Of a DNA stretch of 53,585 nucleotides, positions 27,396-38,624 are shown piece after piece. Both the position numbers and the translations under genes were made by a program. Source of the DNA: Erwinia endophytica (GTDB taxonomy: Bacteria > Pseudomonadota > Gammaproteobacteria > Enterobacterales > Enterobacteriaceae); NCBI RefSeq assembly GCF_009295515.1, contig NZ_RQVV01000050.1:1-53585 (forward strand), written 5' to 3'. Numbering within the stretch: the stretch's first letter is position 1; each line of letters opens with the position of its first letter. The notes below the pieces were generated by a model, which did not search any database, had not been told where the DNA came from, and saw nothing but the letters and a program-made list of their open reading frames with translations.

Positions 27396-29828
27396 TTATT
27401 TATCCAGCGAGAAAGCAATAACGTAGTCGCCACGATCCGGAGACTGACGTGCGCCACCAGCGGAAATCAGAATGTACTGCTTACCATTTTTTGGTGAAAC
27501 ATAACTCATTGGTCCCCCCTGACTACCGACTGGCAGACGGGCTTTCCACACTTCTTTACCGGTAGAGGCATCGAAGGCACGCAGGTAATAGTCCTGGGTT
27601 CCCGCGATAAATACCAGTCCTCCCTGAGTCGCCAGCGAACCGCCAAGCGATGGCATGCCAATTGGCATCTGCATATGCATCTTGATACCAAACGGCCCGG
27701 TATCCTGCACAGTGCCCAAAGGTACCTGCCAGACGATTTTCTGCGTCTTCAGGTCAATAGCCGACAACGTACCGAACGGCGGTTTCTGACAAGGGATGCC
27801 CAGTGGCGACATAAAGCGGTTTTTGTTCACTGCATATGGCGTACCTTTCATCGGTACCACACCCATACCGGCGTTAACCGCTTCACCGCCGTTGTTAACC
27901 GCACCATCCTTCGCCGGTGCCGCAGGCACCATCTGCTGCCACAGGCCCAGACGCATATCGTTGACGAAAAGATAATTGTGGTTTGGATCGATAGACATGC
28001 TACCCCAGTTCATCCCGCCCAGAGAGCCAGGGTAACTGAGTGACTTGTCAGTACCCGGCGCAGTATACAGACCGGTATAACGCATCGACTTAAAGCTGAT
28101 ACGACACACCAACTGATCGAACGGCGTAACCCCCCACATATCTGATTCTTTCAGCGTTTCGTTGCCGATCTGTGGCATACCCACGGAACGAGGCTGAGTG
28201 TTAGAATACTGCTCGTTCGGGATATTCGCCGGCGGAACCGGTTGTTCGATGACTTTAGTCAACGGCTTGCCAGTCAGGCGATCCAACACATAGATCTGAC
28301 CTGACTTGGTGCCAATCGCTACCGCCGGTTTACTGCTGCCATCCTTCATCGGGAAGTTAATCAAACTTGGCTGCATCGGCAGGTCGAAGTCCCAAAGGTC
28401 GTTATGTACGGTCTGGAAAACCCACTTCTCTTTACCGGTGGTGGCATCAACGGCCAACACGGATGCACCGTATTTGTGATCCAGCTTAGTACGGTTAACC
28501 CCCCACAGGTCAACAGACGAGCTCCCCATTGGGATAAAGACCGCATTCATGTTCGGATCATAGGACATCGGCGCCCAGGAGTTAGGCGTACTACGCGTGT
28601 AGTGTTCACCTGGCGCGAGGATCACATTAGGATCATCTTTGCCCGGATCGAACGCCCAGCGCATTTTACCGGTAATCACGTCAAAACCACGGATGACACC
28701 ACCAGGCATATCGGTGCTGACGTTATCAGCTACGCGTCCTCCCACCACAACAGTGGTCCCCGCCAGCGTAGGTGCTGAAGTCAGGACATAGCTTGGGTCT
28801 TTGGCATCCCCCATTCCTTCCCGTAGATTAACAGTACCGTTGTCGCCAAAATCAGCACAGAAATGGCCGTTATCCGCATCAAGTGCAATCAGACGCGCAT
28901 CAATGGTATTCATCAGAATACGGCGCTGACAGGTCGCGCCCTCTGGCAGATTAACCGGGGCCGGCGGGATTGAATCCGGTGCGGCGGGGTGAGTCAACGG
29001 TTTAGTCGCATCAAAGTAAACCAGACCACGGCAGCGCATCCAGACCGAGGATTTAGCATTGATATCCGCTCTCCAGATCTGCTTGCCCGTGTCTGCGGCA
29101 ACGGCAATCACGTTGTTGTGCGGCGTACACAGAAACACTGTGTTGCCCACCTGCAACGGAGTTTGTTGATCTTCCGCACCGTTACCATCCGGACTGAGCG
29201 GGGTATCGCCAGTATGGAAGGTCCAGGCCACTTTCAGATCTTTCACGTTATCACGGGTAATCTGATCCAGTGCCACAAAGCGGCTACCTTCCGGCGTATT
29301 GCCGTAGTTATCCCAGTTTTTCTGCTGCTGGTCTTTAGCCACTGGCATCAGAGGCAATTCCTGACCATTGACCACCGTCGGATGTGGCAGGAACATCTGT
29401 ATAAAGGTCGCCACCAGACCAATGACCAGCACCGCAGAAATCGCATAAGCCGGTTTAGCTGCGGAGGTTTTACCTTCGTGCTTACGCAGTGCTGGCAGGG
29501 TGATCATCGCCAACAACAGGAAACCGGCTAACGTCATCAGGCGAGAAACCAGCGGCCAAAAATCAATGCCGGCATCCAGTACCGCCCAGATAGCGGAACC
29601 AATAAACACCAGAGCAAAAATCAGCACTGCGGAAGATTTACGGCGGAAGAATTGAATAGCGGAAAGGACCGTAAAAATACCGGCAATAACGAAATACCGG
29701 CTACCGCCCAGTGAAACCAGTTTTCCACCACCAATCACAAAGAACAGGCCGGTTGCCAGTAATATCAGGCCCAGCACAAAACACCACAAGCCCAGCCATT
29801 TAGACGACCGGGCATTAGTTTGAGACAT
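27396..29828 (-). CDS. gcd: PQQ-dependent membrane glucose dehydrogenase
   Basis: An 810-residue quinoprotein that oxidises glucose to gluconolactone in the periplasm and passes electrons to ubiquinone. Five hydrophobic segments fill the first 150 residues, and an eight-bladed PQQ propeller follows. Propeller landmarks include QKNWDNYGNTPEGSRFVALDQI, WTFHTGDTPLSPDG, IRGFDVITGKMRWAFDPG, TTGKEKWVFQTVHNDLWDFD and LSAIDLKTQKIVWQVPLG. I chose ATG 29828 (AGGAG ahead, MSQTNARSS) over an upstream ATG. The protein needs imported or self-made PQQ; no pqq gene is here. In E. coli gcd lies elsewhere, so this placement is lineage-specific. Confidence 0.95.
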   Translation of the reverse strand: MSQTNARSSKWLGLWCFVLGLILLATGLFFVIGGGKLVSLGGSRYFVIAGIFTVLSAIQFFRRKSSAVLIFALVFIGSAIWAVLDAGIDFWPLVSRLMTLAGFLLLAMITLPALRKHEGKTSAAKPAYAISAVLVIGLVATFIQMFLPHPTVVNGQELPLMPVAKDQQQKNWDNYGNTPEGSRFVALDQITRDNVKDLKVAWTFHTGDTPLSPDGNGAEDQQTPLQVGNTVFLCTPHNNVIAVAADTGKQIWRADINAKSSVWMRCRGLVYFDATKPLTHPAAPDSIPPAPVNLPEGATCQRRILMNTIDARLIALDADNGHFCADFGDNGTVNLREGMGDAKDPSYVLTSAPTLAGTTVVVGGRVADNVSTDMPGGVIRGFDVITGKMRWAFDPGKDDPNVILAPGEHYTRSTPNSWAPMSYDPNMNAVFIPMGSSSVDLWGVNRTKLDHKYGASVLAVDATTGKEKWVFQTVHNDLWDFDLPMQPSLINFPMKDGSSKPAVAIGTKSGQIYVLDRLTGKPLTKVIEQPVPPANIPNEQYSNTQPRSVGMPQIGNETLKESDMWGVTPFDQLVCRISFKSMRYTGLYTAPGTDKSLSYPGSLGGMNWGSMSIDPNHNYLFVNDMRLGLWQQMVPAAPAKDGAVNNGGEAVNAGMGVVPMKGTPYAVNKNRFMSPLGIPCQKPPFGTLSAIDLKTQKIVWQVPLGTVQDTGPFGIKMHMQMPIGMPSLGGSLATQGGLVFIAGTQDYYLRAFDASTGKEVWKARLPVGSQGGPMSYVSPKNGKQYILISAGGARQSPDRGDYVIAFSLDK

Positions 29829-30309
29829 GGCAAAAATACTCCTGAAGAAGGTGAGACTTAGGACATTGTTCAAATCACGTCATAATTGTACCATGTGGTT
29901 CATAACTTAATAAACATAAAGCCAACAAAATTTACTTTTCTTGCCATATTTAGCAATACTTGCGCAACTCTTGTACTTCGATAAAAAACTTTCCTCAATA
30001 ATTAAAAACCACTTAATTTCAAAGGTAATTATTTCATGGGTATTTTTCACCCGTCTGAAATCATTTCAAATCGCAGACAACATTGTTAAAAGCGCTTTAA
30101 ACAGCGCGAGGGAGAGCTACTGGTCGCTACGGCGAGAGAGAATCCACGGACTGGATGACAAAAAACACCAATGAATCTGGCGGATGGCGACATAATGCCA
30201 TACGGAGAGAAAGGGAGATTTAAAATGTGATTTATTACTTATAATCCCATGCGTTTACCGGGTAAATAATGGGAGTAAAAAACGCGACCAGACATTCAGA
30301 ACATCTCAA
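29829..30309. other. Intergenic region between gcd and yfgJ
   Basis: 481 AT-rich bases. The part near 29830-29940 should hold the gcd promoter. A 77-codon forward frame (29941-30174) has no ribosome site or recognisable product and I do not call it. I see no RNA gene. Confidence 0.4.
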
Positions 30310-30537
30310 TCAGAGCGACTCCAGCAATGGAGAGAATTCCACACGTTTTTTTGAGATCAGTCCATGGCCATTCACGCAAAAATAATCCACCGCACCACAG
30401 GCTTTTAACACCTGCAAAGGCTGATGGCAATCAGGACAAATAGCCTGCATAGCAAAGAAGCGATCGCAAATGGCACAGCGATAGCGATCTTCTTCCACAT
30501 CCAGAGAATGTTGACAAACCGGGCATGACAAATTCAT
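30310..30537 (-). CDS. yfgJ: Zinc-ribbon protein YfgJ
   Basis: A 75-residue protein with three CxxC-type pairs: CPVCQHSL, CAICDRFF and CPDCHQPL, plus a further Cys pair in KACGAVDYFCVNGHG. It matches the small zinc-ribbon protein YfgJ found between xseA and der in enterobacteria. Its function is not established. AGGAGAG precedes ATG 30537. It stands alone, 230 bases from der. Confidence 0.85.
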   Translation of the reverse strand: MNLSCPVCQHSLDVEEDRYRCAICDRFFAMQAICPDCHQPLQVLKACGAVDYFCVNGHGLISKKRVEFSPLLESL

Positions 30538-30766
30538 GGCACTCTCCTGTTTTATCGCCCAAACACCAGGATAAAAACGCTTTTGAACGCTGTTTGCACT
30601 GACTGGACGCTAACCCATGCGTCCCGGCAAACAGCGAGTAAATCTTCTGGCGTTTACTCCAGCAGGGAACCAGGGACATTCATGCAACTAACACTCCAGC
30701 AACGTGCCATATGGGCAATACCACTGAATGTCATATAAAACCAGGGGCCCAGAGCCCCCGGCGGAA

Positions 30767-32257
30767 TCACCGTTTATTTTTCTTCAGATGACTCATCAAA
30801 CGTTTACGCTTACGTTGCTGATTTGGCGTCAGCAGATTACGCTTGCCAGCAAACGGGTTCTCTCCCTCTTTGAACTGGATCCGGATCGGCGTCCCCATCA
30901 CATCCAGCGAACGGCGGAAATAGTTCATCAGATAGCGCTTGTAGGAATCCGGCAGGTCTTTCACCTGGGTGCCATGGATAACCACAATCGGAGGGTTATA
31001 GCCGCCAGCGTGCGCATATTTCAACTTCACACGGCGTCCGCGCACCAGTGGTGGCTGGTGATCGTCAACCGCCATATTCATGATGCGCGTCAGCATTGAA
31101 GTGTTCACCCGCCGGGTTGAGCAATCATATGCTTCCGTCACGGATTCGAACAAATTACCCACGCCACTGCCATGCAAAGCGGAGATAAAATGCACGCGGG
31201 CGAAATCAATAAAGCCCAAACGGAAGTCCAGAGTTTCTTTCACCTCATCACGTACTTCCTGCGACAGACCATCCCACTTGTTGACTACGATCACCAGCGA
31301 ACGCCCACTGTTGAGGATAAAACCCAACAACGAGAGATCCTGATCAGAGATACCTTCACGGGCATCGATAACCAGCATCACCACATTGGCGTCTTCAATC
31401 GCCTGCAGGGTTTTGATAACCGAAAACTTTTCAACGGTATCGGTGATTTTTCCACGTTTACGTACCCCGGCAGTATCGATAAGGATGTACTCACGACCAT
31501 CACGTTCCATCGGAATGTAGATACTGTCGCGCGTGGTGCCCGGCATATCGTAAACCACCACCCGCTCTTCACCCAGGATACGGTTGGTCAGGGTAGATTT
31601 ACCAACGTTAGGACGACCAACAATAGCCAGCTTGATCGGCAGATCTTGCGGGTTAAAATCATCAATTTCTTCTTCCGGTTCCGCCCCACTCTCTTGCGCC
31701 GCCAGAGCCGCCCAGTAAGCGTCGTTTTCATCTTCTTCGCTCACTGCCTGCTGCGGGTCGATTTCATCCATCCACGGCAGCAACACCATCTCCAAAAGGC
31801 TGGTGACGCCACGTCCGTGAGAAGCGGCAATCGGGTGGATATCCCCCAGTCCCAGCGACCAAAAGTCTGCCATGGCGGAATCTGGATCCAAACCATCAGT
31901 TTTGTTGGCTACCAGAAAGGTGGGTTTCTGACGGGTACGTAAATGTTTGGCAATCGCCTGATCGGCCGCCATCAGTCCCGCACGCGCATCAACCATAAAC
32001 AGCACTACGTCAGCTTCTTCAATAGCTAACAGCGACTGCTCAGCCATGCGTGTCTCCACGCCCTCTTCATTACCGTCGATACCCCCGGTATCGATACAGA
32101 TAAACTCCCGCCCTTCGACCTCGGCGCGACCATATTTACGATCTCGGGTGAGCCCAGGAAAATCCGCCACCAACGCATCTCGTGTGCGCGTTAAACGGTT
32201 AAACAGGGTGGATTTTCCCACATTGGGACGCCCGACCAGCGCGACCACAGGTACCAT
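30767..32257 (-). CDS. der: Ribosome-assembly GTPase Der (EngA)
   Basis: A 496-residue tandem GTPase needed for 50S subunit maturation. Both G domains are complete. G1 motifs are [12 protein letters not shown] (residue 9) and [12 protein letters not shown] (near 215). The G3 motifs are DTGG and DTAGV, and G4 is NKTDG and NKWDG. A C-terminal KH-like domain ends in a basic tail ([24 protein letters not shown] region). Length and layout match E. coli Der. It follows bamB in the same direction, with a hairpin between them. Confidence 0.97.
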   Translation of the reverse strand: MVPVVALVGRPNVGKSTLFNRLTRTRDALVADFPGLTRDRKYGRAEVEGREFICIDTGGIDGNEEGVETRMAEQSLLAIEEADVVLFMVDARAGLMAADQAIAKHLRTRQKPTFLVANKTDGLDPDSAMADFWSLGLGDIHPIAASHGRGVTSLLEMVLLPWMDEIDPQQAVSEEDENDAYWAALAAQESGAEPEEEIDDFNPQDLPIKLAIVGRPNVGKSTLTNRILGEERVVVYDMPGTTRDSIYIPMERDGREYILIDTAGVRKRGKITDTVEKFSVIKTLQAIEDANVVMLVIDAREGISDQDLSLLGFILNSGRSLVIVVNKWDGLSQEVRDEVKETLDFRLGFIDFARVHFISALHGSGVGNLFESVTEAYDCSTRRVNTSMLTRIMNMAVDDHQPPLVRGRRVKLKYAHAGGYNPPIVVIHGTQVKDLPDSYKRYLMNYFRRSLDVMGTPIRIQFKEGENPFAGKRNLLTPNQQRKRKRLMSHLKKNKR

Positions 32258-32378
32258 ATTGAAGCCTCATTACAAAAATTAAGCGCCTGACATACATCCT
32301 GGTCAGTGCAACAGACAAAAACAACTGACGACCAGGCAGGCTGACGGCGTAAAGAATACCACGCCTCGAGAAAAACGA

Positions 32379-32406
32379 AACGGCCCCTGACGAATCAGGA
32401 GCCGTT
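32379..32406 (-). terminator. Hairpin between bamB and der
   Basis: AACGGC-CCTGA and TCAGG-GCCGTT form a long stem with a short loop just beyond the bamB stop. The flanking bases read TTTCGTTTTTC in the direction of transcription, so it may attenuate readthrough into der. Confidence 0.6.
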
Positions 32407-32431
32407 GCAGACGATAGCCAATTTATCGCTG

Positions 32432-33613
32432 TTAGCGGGTAAAGGCGTAGACTTTACCCCCCTTCGCCTGGATTAACAGCTTGTCTCCGACAACACTCGG
32501 TTCAGTTTGGAAGCCAGAGCTGTCCACTTTCTGCTGAGCAACAAAGCGCCCATCGGTAGTATTGATCCAGTGCAAGTACCCTTCGCTATCTCCCACCACC
32601 AGATAACCATCATACAGTACCGGTGAAGTCAGGTTACGGTGCAACAGTTCGCTTTGGCGCCACACCGTTACACCACCCTCGGTGCTGAGCGCCACTACGC
32701 GGTCATCCTGATCGACCAGGTAAATGTGCCCGGCGTCAATAACCATATCGTGCACGGAGCCAATTTCACGTTTCCAGATAATCTGGCCAGAACGCAGATC
32801 CATCGCAGCCAGGTTTCCGTTATAAGCCAGGGCATAGACCACGTTATTCAACACAATTGGCGTGGTATCGACATCCGCCAGACGATCGATCTCCGTCGCG
32901 CCTGTCGGCTGGGAAATGCGCTGCTGCCAGATAATCTGGCCCTGATTTAACATTACCGCACTGACGCGACCGCTATCTCCTCCGACGATTGCCGCACCGT
33001 AGGCGACCGCAGGTGCCGATTCGCCACGCAGAGACAACGAAGGCACGTCGAGGTTAACAGTCCACTTCACGACACCACTGCTTTGATCCAGGCCTTGCAG
33101 AATACCGTTGCTGGTATGGATCAGCACCAGACCGTCACTGACAACCGGCCGGGAAAGTACTTCACCCGCAGCCTGGGTCTGCCAGGCAATAGAACCATTG
33201 TTGGCGTTCAGGGCATAAACCTGAGCACGTTCGCTGCCGATATAAACATGGCCGCCATCAACCGTCACCCCGCCAGAAAGCAATGCCGACAAATTTTTAG
33301 AGAAGAACCCCGTCTTCTCCGACAGATCGACTTTCCACAGCTCCTTGCCATCACTGGCATTCAGCGCTTTCACGACACCGAAGCGTTCGGCCGCATAAAC
33401 AGTACTGTCTGACCAGCCCGGATGCAGGTTGGAATAGTAATCACCAACACCATCGCCTACCGAGGTACTCCAGACTTTTTCTGGGGTGAACTGATTTTCA
33501 ACTTTTGGCAGCGGCGACATTTTGACCACATCTTCTTCACCACTGAACCATGAACATCCGCTGAGTAAAGTGACTGAAATCAGTCCTGGCAGAAGTATCT
33601 TACGCAATTCCAT
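32432..33613 (-). CDS. bamB: Outer membrane assembly lipoprotein BamB
   Basis: A 393-residue lipoprotein of the BAM complex that inserts beta-barrel proteins in the outer membrane. The signal peptide ends in the lipobox LLSGC (Cys20). An eight-bladed beta propeller follows, with recurring Trp/Gly blade motifs (DGKELWKV, NGSIAWQT, SGVVKWTV, QGQIIWQQ, SGQIIWKR). It matches E. coli BamB throughout, and the C-terminus KVYAFTR is usual. It follows yfgM by 47 bases, as in other enterobacteria. Confidence 0.97.
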   Translation of the reverse strand: MELRKILLPGLISVTLLSGCSWFSGEEDVVKMSPLPKVENQFTPEKVWSTSVGDGVGDYYSNLHPGWSDSTVYAAERFGVVKALNASDGKELWKVDLSEKTGFFSKNLSALLSGGVTVDGGHVYIGSERAQVYALNANNGSIAWQTQAAGEVLSRPVVSDGLVLIHTSNGILQGLDQSSGVVKWTVNLDVPSLSLRGESAPAVAYGAAIVGGDSGRVSAVMLNQGQIIWQQRISQPTGATEIDRLADVDTTPIVLNNVVYALAYNGNLAAMDLRSGQIIWKREIGSVHDMVIDAGHIYLVDQDDRVVALSTEGGVTVWRQSELLHRNLTSPVLYDGYLVVGDSEGYLHWINTTDGRFVAQQKVDSSGFQTEPSVVGDKLLIQAKGGKVYAFTR

Positions 33614-33660
33614 GAAATCCCTCTTGTGCCTGTTGAGGCCATTTTTTACCCGTAGCGGAC

Positions 33661-34281
33661 TTAACCCGGGAGATTATTCATTTTCATCTGCAGCATCTCT
33701 CTCAACGCCGGAGATGCGTCAGAGTTAATGCCTTTACTCCAGGCATCGCGAGCGCCTTTCGTATCGCCTTTGCTGAGCAGCGCTTCACCACGCACATCAG
33801 CCACGATCGCCGTCCAACTGTCACCTTTTATCGCATCGAGGGTTTTCAGTACATCGTCCGGCTGTTTCTGCTGCAACTGAATACGCGCCAGACGCAGATT
33901 CAGCACAGCTTGCAGGTTGGCGTCTTTGGTATCCTTCAAGCCACTCTGCAATTGAGCCGCTGCTTTATCAAGCTGGTTGCCGTCCACATAGCGTTTTGCC
34001 AGTTCCAAAGAAATCAACGCGCCATAAGTATTGTGATTGTCACTGGCAAACTTCGCCGCAGTATCCAGCGTTTCAGGCTTGCTGGAATCTAACTCAGTGA
34101 CAACCTGCTGATAGGCATTTGAGGCTTGCTGATTGCTGCCTTCCTGATGAGAACTCCAGTAACGCCAGCCCGCCAAGGCGCCCACGCCAATAATCACGCC
34201 GACAACCAAAGCTTTACCGTTCTGGGTAAAGAAACGTTTGAGCGCGTCAACCTGTTCGTTTTCGTTGCTATAAACTTCCAC
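33661..34281 (-). CDS. yfgM: Ancillary SecYEG translocon subunit YfgM
   Basis: A 206-residue single-pass inner-membrane protein. A cytoplasmic N-terminus (EQVDALKRFFTQNG) leads into one membrane span (ALVVGVIIGVGALAGWRYW). A periplasmic domain of TPR-like helices follows. In E. coli it works with PpiD at the SecYEG translocon in periplasmic chaperoning. It lies 13 bases after hisS and 47 before bamB in a tight unit. Confidence 0.93.
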   Translation of the reverse strand: MEVYSNENEQVDALKRFFTQNGKALVVGVIIGVGALAGWRYWSSHQEGSNQQASNAYQQVVTELDSSKPETLDTAAKFASDNHNTYGALISLELAKRYVDGNQLDKAAAQLQSGLKDTKDANLQAVLNLRLARIQLQQKQPDDVLKTLDAIKGDSWTAIVADVRGEALLSKGDTKGARDAWSKGINSDASPALREMLQMKMNNLPG

Positions 34282-34294
34282 GCAAACTTTCTCC

Positions 34295-35584
34295 TTAAAT
34301 AGCGGCGGTCTGATTCAACAACGCTGTCAGCGTACTCGCTGCATCACGCTGTGCCAGCGTTTGTTGTTCGCCGTTACGCAAATCTTTAATGACCACTTCG
34401 GCGTTGGCGACTTCTGTCTCGCCCAATACCAGCGCGACGCGAGCGCCCCATTTATCCGCTCGGGCAAATTGCTTCTTAAAATTACCCCCGCCGAAATTGG
34501 TCATCAGCTTCAGTGACGGGTCTGCATCACGGAGCTGCTCGGCCAGTCGTATCGCGGCTGACTGTGCGCCCTGTCCGGAAGCGATAACATAGACATCGAC
34601 AATGCGCGTCGGTTCAAATTCTGGATTCACTGCCTGTACCAACAGAACCAGACGTTCCATGCCCATGGCGAAACCAACCGCTGGCGTGGCACGCCCGCCC
34701 AGTTGCTCTACCAGACCATCATAACGTCCGCCGCCACAAACCGTCCCCTGAGAACCGAGACTGCTGGTCACCCATTCAAAGACGGTGCGGTTATAATAAT
34801 CCAGTCCACGTACCAGACGCTGGTTGACGGTATAAGCAATACCGGCCTCATCCAGCAGTTGACACAAACCCGCAAAATGCTCGCGGGACTCTTCATCCAG
34901 GTGATCAGCCAGTTGAGGCGCATCATTCAACAGATTTTGTACGTCCGGATTTTTGCTGTCCAGCACACGCAAAGGATTGGTATACATGCGACGTTTGCAG
35001 TCTTCATCCAACACGTCCTGATGCTGTTCCAGGAACGCGACCAACGCATCACGGTAGTGAGCGCGCGCGTCCAGTGATCCGATTGAATTAAGCTCCAGGC
35101 TGACATGCTCAGCGATGCCCAGCGCTTTCCACCAGCGGGCAGTCAACATGATCAGTTCCGCATCAATATCCGGCCCTTGCAGACCAAACACTTCTGCTCC
35201 TATCTGATGGAACTGTCGGTAACGGCCCTTCTGCGGACGTTCATAACGGAACATCGGGCCGGAGTACCACAGACGCTGTTCCTGATTGTACAGCAGACCG
35301 TGTTCGATACCAGCCCGCACACAGCCGGCCGTTCCTTCCGGGCGCAACGTCAGGCTTTCACCATTACGATCGTCGAAGGTGTACATCTCTTTTTCAACCA
35401 CGTCAGTCACTTCACCAATGGCGCGCTTGAATAACGGGGTCTGCTCTACAATCGGCAGGCGGATTTCACTATAGCCATAGCTGGCCAGCACCTGCTTGAG
35501 GATCTGTTCAATACGTTGCCATACTACGGTTTCCTCGGGCAGGTAATCGTTCATGCCACGAATAGCCTGGATATTCTTCGCCAC
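34295..35584 (-). CDS. hisS: Histidyl-tRNA synthetase
   Basis: A 429-residue class II aminoacyl-tRNA synthetase charging tRNA-His. Motif 1 lies in the first 80 residues. Motif 2 region is [20 protein letters not shown], the His-A loops are [15 protein letters not shown], and motif 3 is [11 protein letters not shown]. The C-terminal anticodon domain ends NQTAAI. Length is standard. It is 63 bases downstream of ispG. Confidence 0.98.
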   Translation of the reverse strand: MAKNIQAIRGMNDYLPEETVVWQRIEQILKQVLASYGYSEIRLPIVEQTPLFKRAIGEVTDVVEKEMYTFDDRNGESLTLRPEGTAGCVRAGIEHGLLYNQEQRLWYSGPMFRYERPQKGRYRQFHQIGAEVFGLQGPDIDAELIMLTARWWKALGIAEHVSLELNSIGSLDARAHYRDALVAFLEQHQDVLDEDCKRRMYTNPLRVLDSKNPDVQNLLNDAPQLADHLDEESREHFAGLCQLLDEAGIAYTVNQRLVRGLDYYNRTVFEWVTSSLGSQGTVCGGGRYDGLVEQLGGRATPAVGFAMGMERLVLLVQAVNPEFEPTRIVDVYVIASGQGAQSAAIRLAEQLRDADPSLKLMTNFGGGNFKKQFARADKWGARVALVLGETEVANAEVVIKDLRNGEQQTLAQRDAASTLTALLNQTAAI

Positions 35585-35646
35585 TACTTTTTCTCACAAT
35601 TTCGATTGCGCCTGGTGACCGGATCTAACCAGCACCACGCTGCAAA

Positions 35647-36768
35647 TTATTTTTCAACTTGCTGAACATCAATACGGCGGGATTCATCCATCATCGACGC
35701 TTTGGCCCGAATACGCGCCTCTAATTGGTCAATCATATCATGGTTATCCAGACGCTCGCGCAGACGCACGCCGTCCTCATAGAAACCGCTTTTCTTGTTG
35801 CTGCCCGTCACACCCAACGTGGAAACCAGGGCTTCGCCTGGTCCATTCACCACACAACCGATAATGGAAACATCCATTGGCGTGATGATATCCTCCAGAC
35901 GCTGCTCCAGCGCGTTGACTGTACCTATCACATCAAACTCCTGACGCGAACAGGTTGGGCAGGCAATAAAATTGATGCCGCGTGAGCGAATTCGCAGGGA
36001 TTTAAGGATATCAAATCCCACTTTCACTTCTTCCACCGGATCTGCCGCCAACGAAATACGCAGCGTGTCGCCAATACCTTCCGCAAGCAGCAATCCTAAC
36101 CCAATAGCGGATTTAACCGCACCAGCACGCGCGCCGCCTGCTTCGGTAATCCCCAGATGCAGCGGTTGCTCAATCTGCCCGGCTAACAAACGGTACGATT
36201 CTACGGCGAGAAACACGTCGGATGCTTTCACACTGACTTTGAACTGATCGAAGTTAAGTCGATCGAGATGATCAACGTGACGCATGGCGGATTCCAGCAG
36301 GGCTTGCGGGGTGGGTTCACCGTATTTTTCCTGGAGATCTTTTTCCAGAGAGCCAGCGTTAACACCGATGCGGATAGGAATGTTGTTGTAACGCGCACAA
36401 TCAACCACCTGGCGGATACGTTCTTCGTTGCCAATATTGCCAGGGTTTATGCGCAAGCAATCCACACCATACTCGGCAACTTTCAGCGCAATACGGTAGT
36501 CGAAATGAATATCAGCGACCAGCGGCACATTCACCTGTTGCTTGATCAGGCGGAAAGCTTCAGCTGCATCCATGGTGGGAACAGAGACGCGAACGATGTC
36601 CACACCGACACGCTCAAGCGACTTAATTTGATTAACTGTCGCGGCCACATCAGTAGTCCGCGTATTAGTCATGGACTGAACGGCTATCGGCGCACCGTCA
36701 CCTACGGGCACCTTGCCGACGTAAATGCGCTTCGATTTTCGGCGGATAATGGGTGCTTCGTTATGCAT
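35647..36768 (-). CDS. ispG: 4-hydroxy-3-methylbut-2-enyl diphosphate synthase
   Basis: A 373-residue enzyme of the MEP isoprenoid pathway that reduces MEcPP to HMBPP. The N-terminal barrel starts [19 protein letters not shown]. The C-terminal domain holds three cysteines of the [4Fe-4S] cluster: [10 protein letters not shown] and [10 protein letters not shown]. Activity depends on Fe-S supply, of interest because the isc operon in this window is incomplete. It lies 39 bases after rodZ. Confidence 0.97.
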   Translation of the reverse strand: MHNEAPIIRRKSKRIYVGKVPVGDGAPIAVQSMTNTRTTDVAATVNQIKSLERVGVDIVRVSVPTMDAAEAFRLIKQQVNVPLVADIHFDYRIALKVAEYGVDCLRINPGNIGNEERIRQVVDCARYNNIPIRIGVNAGSLEKDLQEKYGEPTPQALLESAMRHVDHLDRLNFDQFKVSVKASDVFLAVESYRLLAGQIEQPLHLGITEAGGARAGAVKSAIGLGLLLAEGIGDTLRISLAADPVEEVKVGFDILKSLRIRSRGINFIACPTCSRQEFDVIGTVNALEQRLEDIITPMDVSIIGCVVNGPGEALVSTLGVTGSNKKSGFYEDGVRLRERLDNHDMIDQLEARIRAKASMMDESRRIDVQQVEK

Positions 36769-36806
36769 ATTCTTTCTCCGAAATTACTCGCGACCAGAAC
36801 GATGCG

Positions 36807-37826
36807 TTATTGCGCGCCGACTGTCAGGCGGGCAACCTGGTTGGTACGGATAAAACGACTCAGATCGACTGGCTGACCCTGATACTGGATCTGCACCGCA
36901 CCCGGCGCACCAATTTTCAGGCGATACGGCGCCGTACCGGCCAGACTGAGTTTACCACCACCACGCTGCATTCCGCTGAACAGTTTTTTGCCATTGGCAT
37001 CGGTCACCTCCAGCCAGCAGTCGTTACTAAAATTCATCAACAGCGCGTTAGCGTCAGTAGCCGCAGAACTAACACCAGCTGCACTGGTCGGCATCTGTCT
37101 GTTGGCGATACTGTCAACCGGTGCCTGACTTGGCGATACAACAACAGGTTGGTTCGCGTCGCCCGCAGAAGCAGAAGGAGCCGCAGAGGCCGGTGACGCG
37201 GTCGAAGCACTGGCGGTCGGGGCCACCGCCGACGGGGGAACAGACTCCGACGGGGCACTTTGCGCTGGTGGTGTTTGCACTGGGGTGTTTTGCGCCGCAG
37301 TATTGTCGGTGGTACTGCTATCTGAACTGTTATTATTCAGCGGGATAGATTGACTGTTATCCCCACTGGTTCCCGAGTTCTGATCCGCCATCGACACCAG
37401 CTCGTCCTGCGCCGCTTTATGATTCTGCCACCACCATGCGCCAGTCAGACCGACGACCACAAACAGCACCAGCCAGGTAAAAATCATCAACCAGCCGTCG
37501 CGCTTTTTACGGCGTTTACCCAATGAAAAGCTCTGCATCGGTTCGACTTTTGCCGCACGTACAGGCGCCTGTTTCGCCATCATCGGCAGCAGTTCTTCTT
37601 CCGGTACATGGACCAGGCGCGCATAAGAGCGGATATAGCCACGTAAAAAGGTCGACGCCAGATCGGTCGGCGACTTGTCCTCTTCAATGTCACGAATGGT
37701 GGAAAGTTTCAGGCATAAGCGCTCAGCAACATTTTGCTGAGTCAGGCCCATTTGCTCACGGGCTCCACGCAGGCGCTGGCCTGTTGAGTTTACTGCTGAG
37801 TTATCTTGAGTGGCTTCAGTATTCAT
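36807..37826 (-). CDS. rodZ: Cytoskeletal shape protein RodZ
   Basis: A 339-residue membrane protein linking MreB to the wall-elongation machine. The N-terminal cytoplasmic helix-turn-helix ([32 protein letters not shown]) binds MreB. A basic patch KRRKKRDGW precedes one membrane span ([21 protein letters not shown]). A long low-complexity Ser/Thr/Pro/Ala linker and a periplasmic beta domain follow. Its start overlaps the end of pilW by 11 bases. Confidence 0.95.
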   Translation of the reverse strand: MNTEATQDNSAVNSTGQRLRGAREQMGLTQQNVAERLCLKLSTIRDIEEDKSPTDLASTFLRGYIRSYARLVHVPEEELLPMMAKQAPVRAAKVEPMQSFSLGKRRKKRDGWLMIFTWLVLFVVVGLTGAWWWQNHKAAQDELVSMADQNSGTSGDNSQSIPLNNNSSDSSTTDNTAAQNTPVQTPPAQSAPSESVPPSAVAPTASASTASPASAAPSASAGDANQPVVVSPSQAPVDSIANRQMPTSAAGVSSAATDANALLMNFSNDCWLEVTDANGKKLFSGMQRGGGKLSLAGTAPYRLKIGAPGAVQIQYQGQPVDLSRFIRTNQVARLTVGAQ

Positions 37827-38544
37827 TAGCTAAAAAATGCAGGTACTGTATCGATTGTGGAAAATTTCGCGCCAGCTGTTCCCCTGCCTGCTTTACGCCT
37901 TCAGGGTGCTTTGCCTGCGCGGCGAAGCGAATCTCTAACCACAAACTTTCTGCCGAGACAGCAAAGTTGCGTTGATAAACATCTAATAAAAACCGCGAAG
38001 TATCGCGATCATCCTTTCCAAATCGCCTTTCGGCTTCCGCCAGCAGAGCCAGACTTTTTTGCGGATAATCCTGCGTCGCTACCATCAGCGCCACTTCAGC
38101 CTTATATTTTTCTCCGGCAAGGAGATAACAATATCCGGCATTTTCAAACGCATCCGCCCGGCCATCATTTCCAGATAATTCCGCGGCTTTGCTGAACTGC
38201 TGCTGGGCCGCATTATACTGCCCTAAACGACAGAGAAACGCACCGTAATTATTGATTACATCACGGTTTTGTCCTGCCAGTAGCAGAGCATTCTGGTAGT
38301 AACGCCGTGCCGCATCCCGATCCCCGACGTGCTGCTGGTAACGGGCCATTGCCAACTGGCAGCGATAATCTTTAGGTGCCAGTTGTAACGCCTGAATCAG
38401 ATTGCGCTGTGCAGCAGCCAGTTCATTGCGGGAGAGATATTCCAGTCCTAACTGTAGCCTCGTCTGCACCCGTTCGCTGTACTCTGGCGACTGGCTGCAG
38501 GCACTCAGCAGCACAACCAGCCAGATCAGTAATCCTTTACCCAT
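37816..38544 (-). CDS. pilW: TPR lipoprotein PilW (PilF-like)
   Basis: A 242-residue outer-membrane lipoprotein. The signal peptide ends VLLSAC (Cys16), followed by several TPR repeats ([68 protein letters not shown]). PilW/PilF proteins assist secretin assembly in type IV pilus systems, but many enterobacteria keep the gene in this operon without obvious pili. It is directly upstream of rodZ and 80 bases after rlmN. Confidence 0.88.
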   Translation of the reverse strand: MGKGLLIWLVVLLSACSQSPEYSERVQTRLQLGLEYLSRNELAAAQRNLIQALQLAPKDYRCQLAMARYQQHVGDRDAARRYYQNALLLAGQNRDVINNYGAFLCRLGQYNAAQQQFSKAAELSGNDGRADAFENAGYCYLLAGEKYKAEVALMVATQDYPQKSLALLAEAERRFGKDDRDTSRFLLDVYQRNFAVSAESLWLEIRFAAQAKHPEGVKQAGEQLARNFPQSIQYLHFLANEY

Positions 38545-38624
38545 ATTGCCCCCTGGCGTGATTTCAGCATACTACGCCAATCACATCAGGGCTGACAGCC
38601 GCGACGGGCCAGAACACTCAGGTT

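Noticed and set aside
29941..30174. 77-codon forward frame between gcd and yfgJ
   Set aside because: No ribosome site, no recognisable family, and composition typical of AT-rich intergenic DNA.
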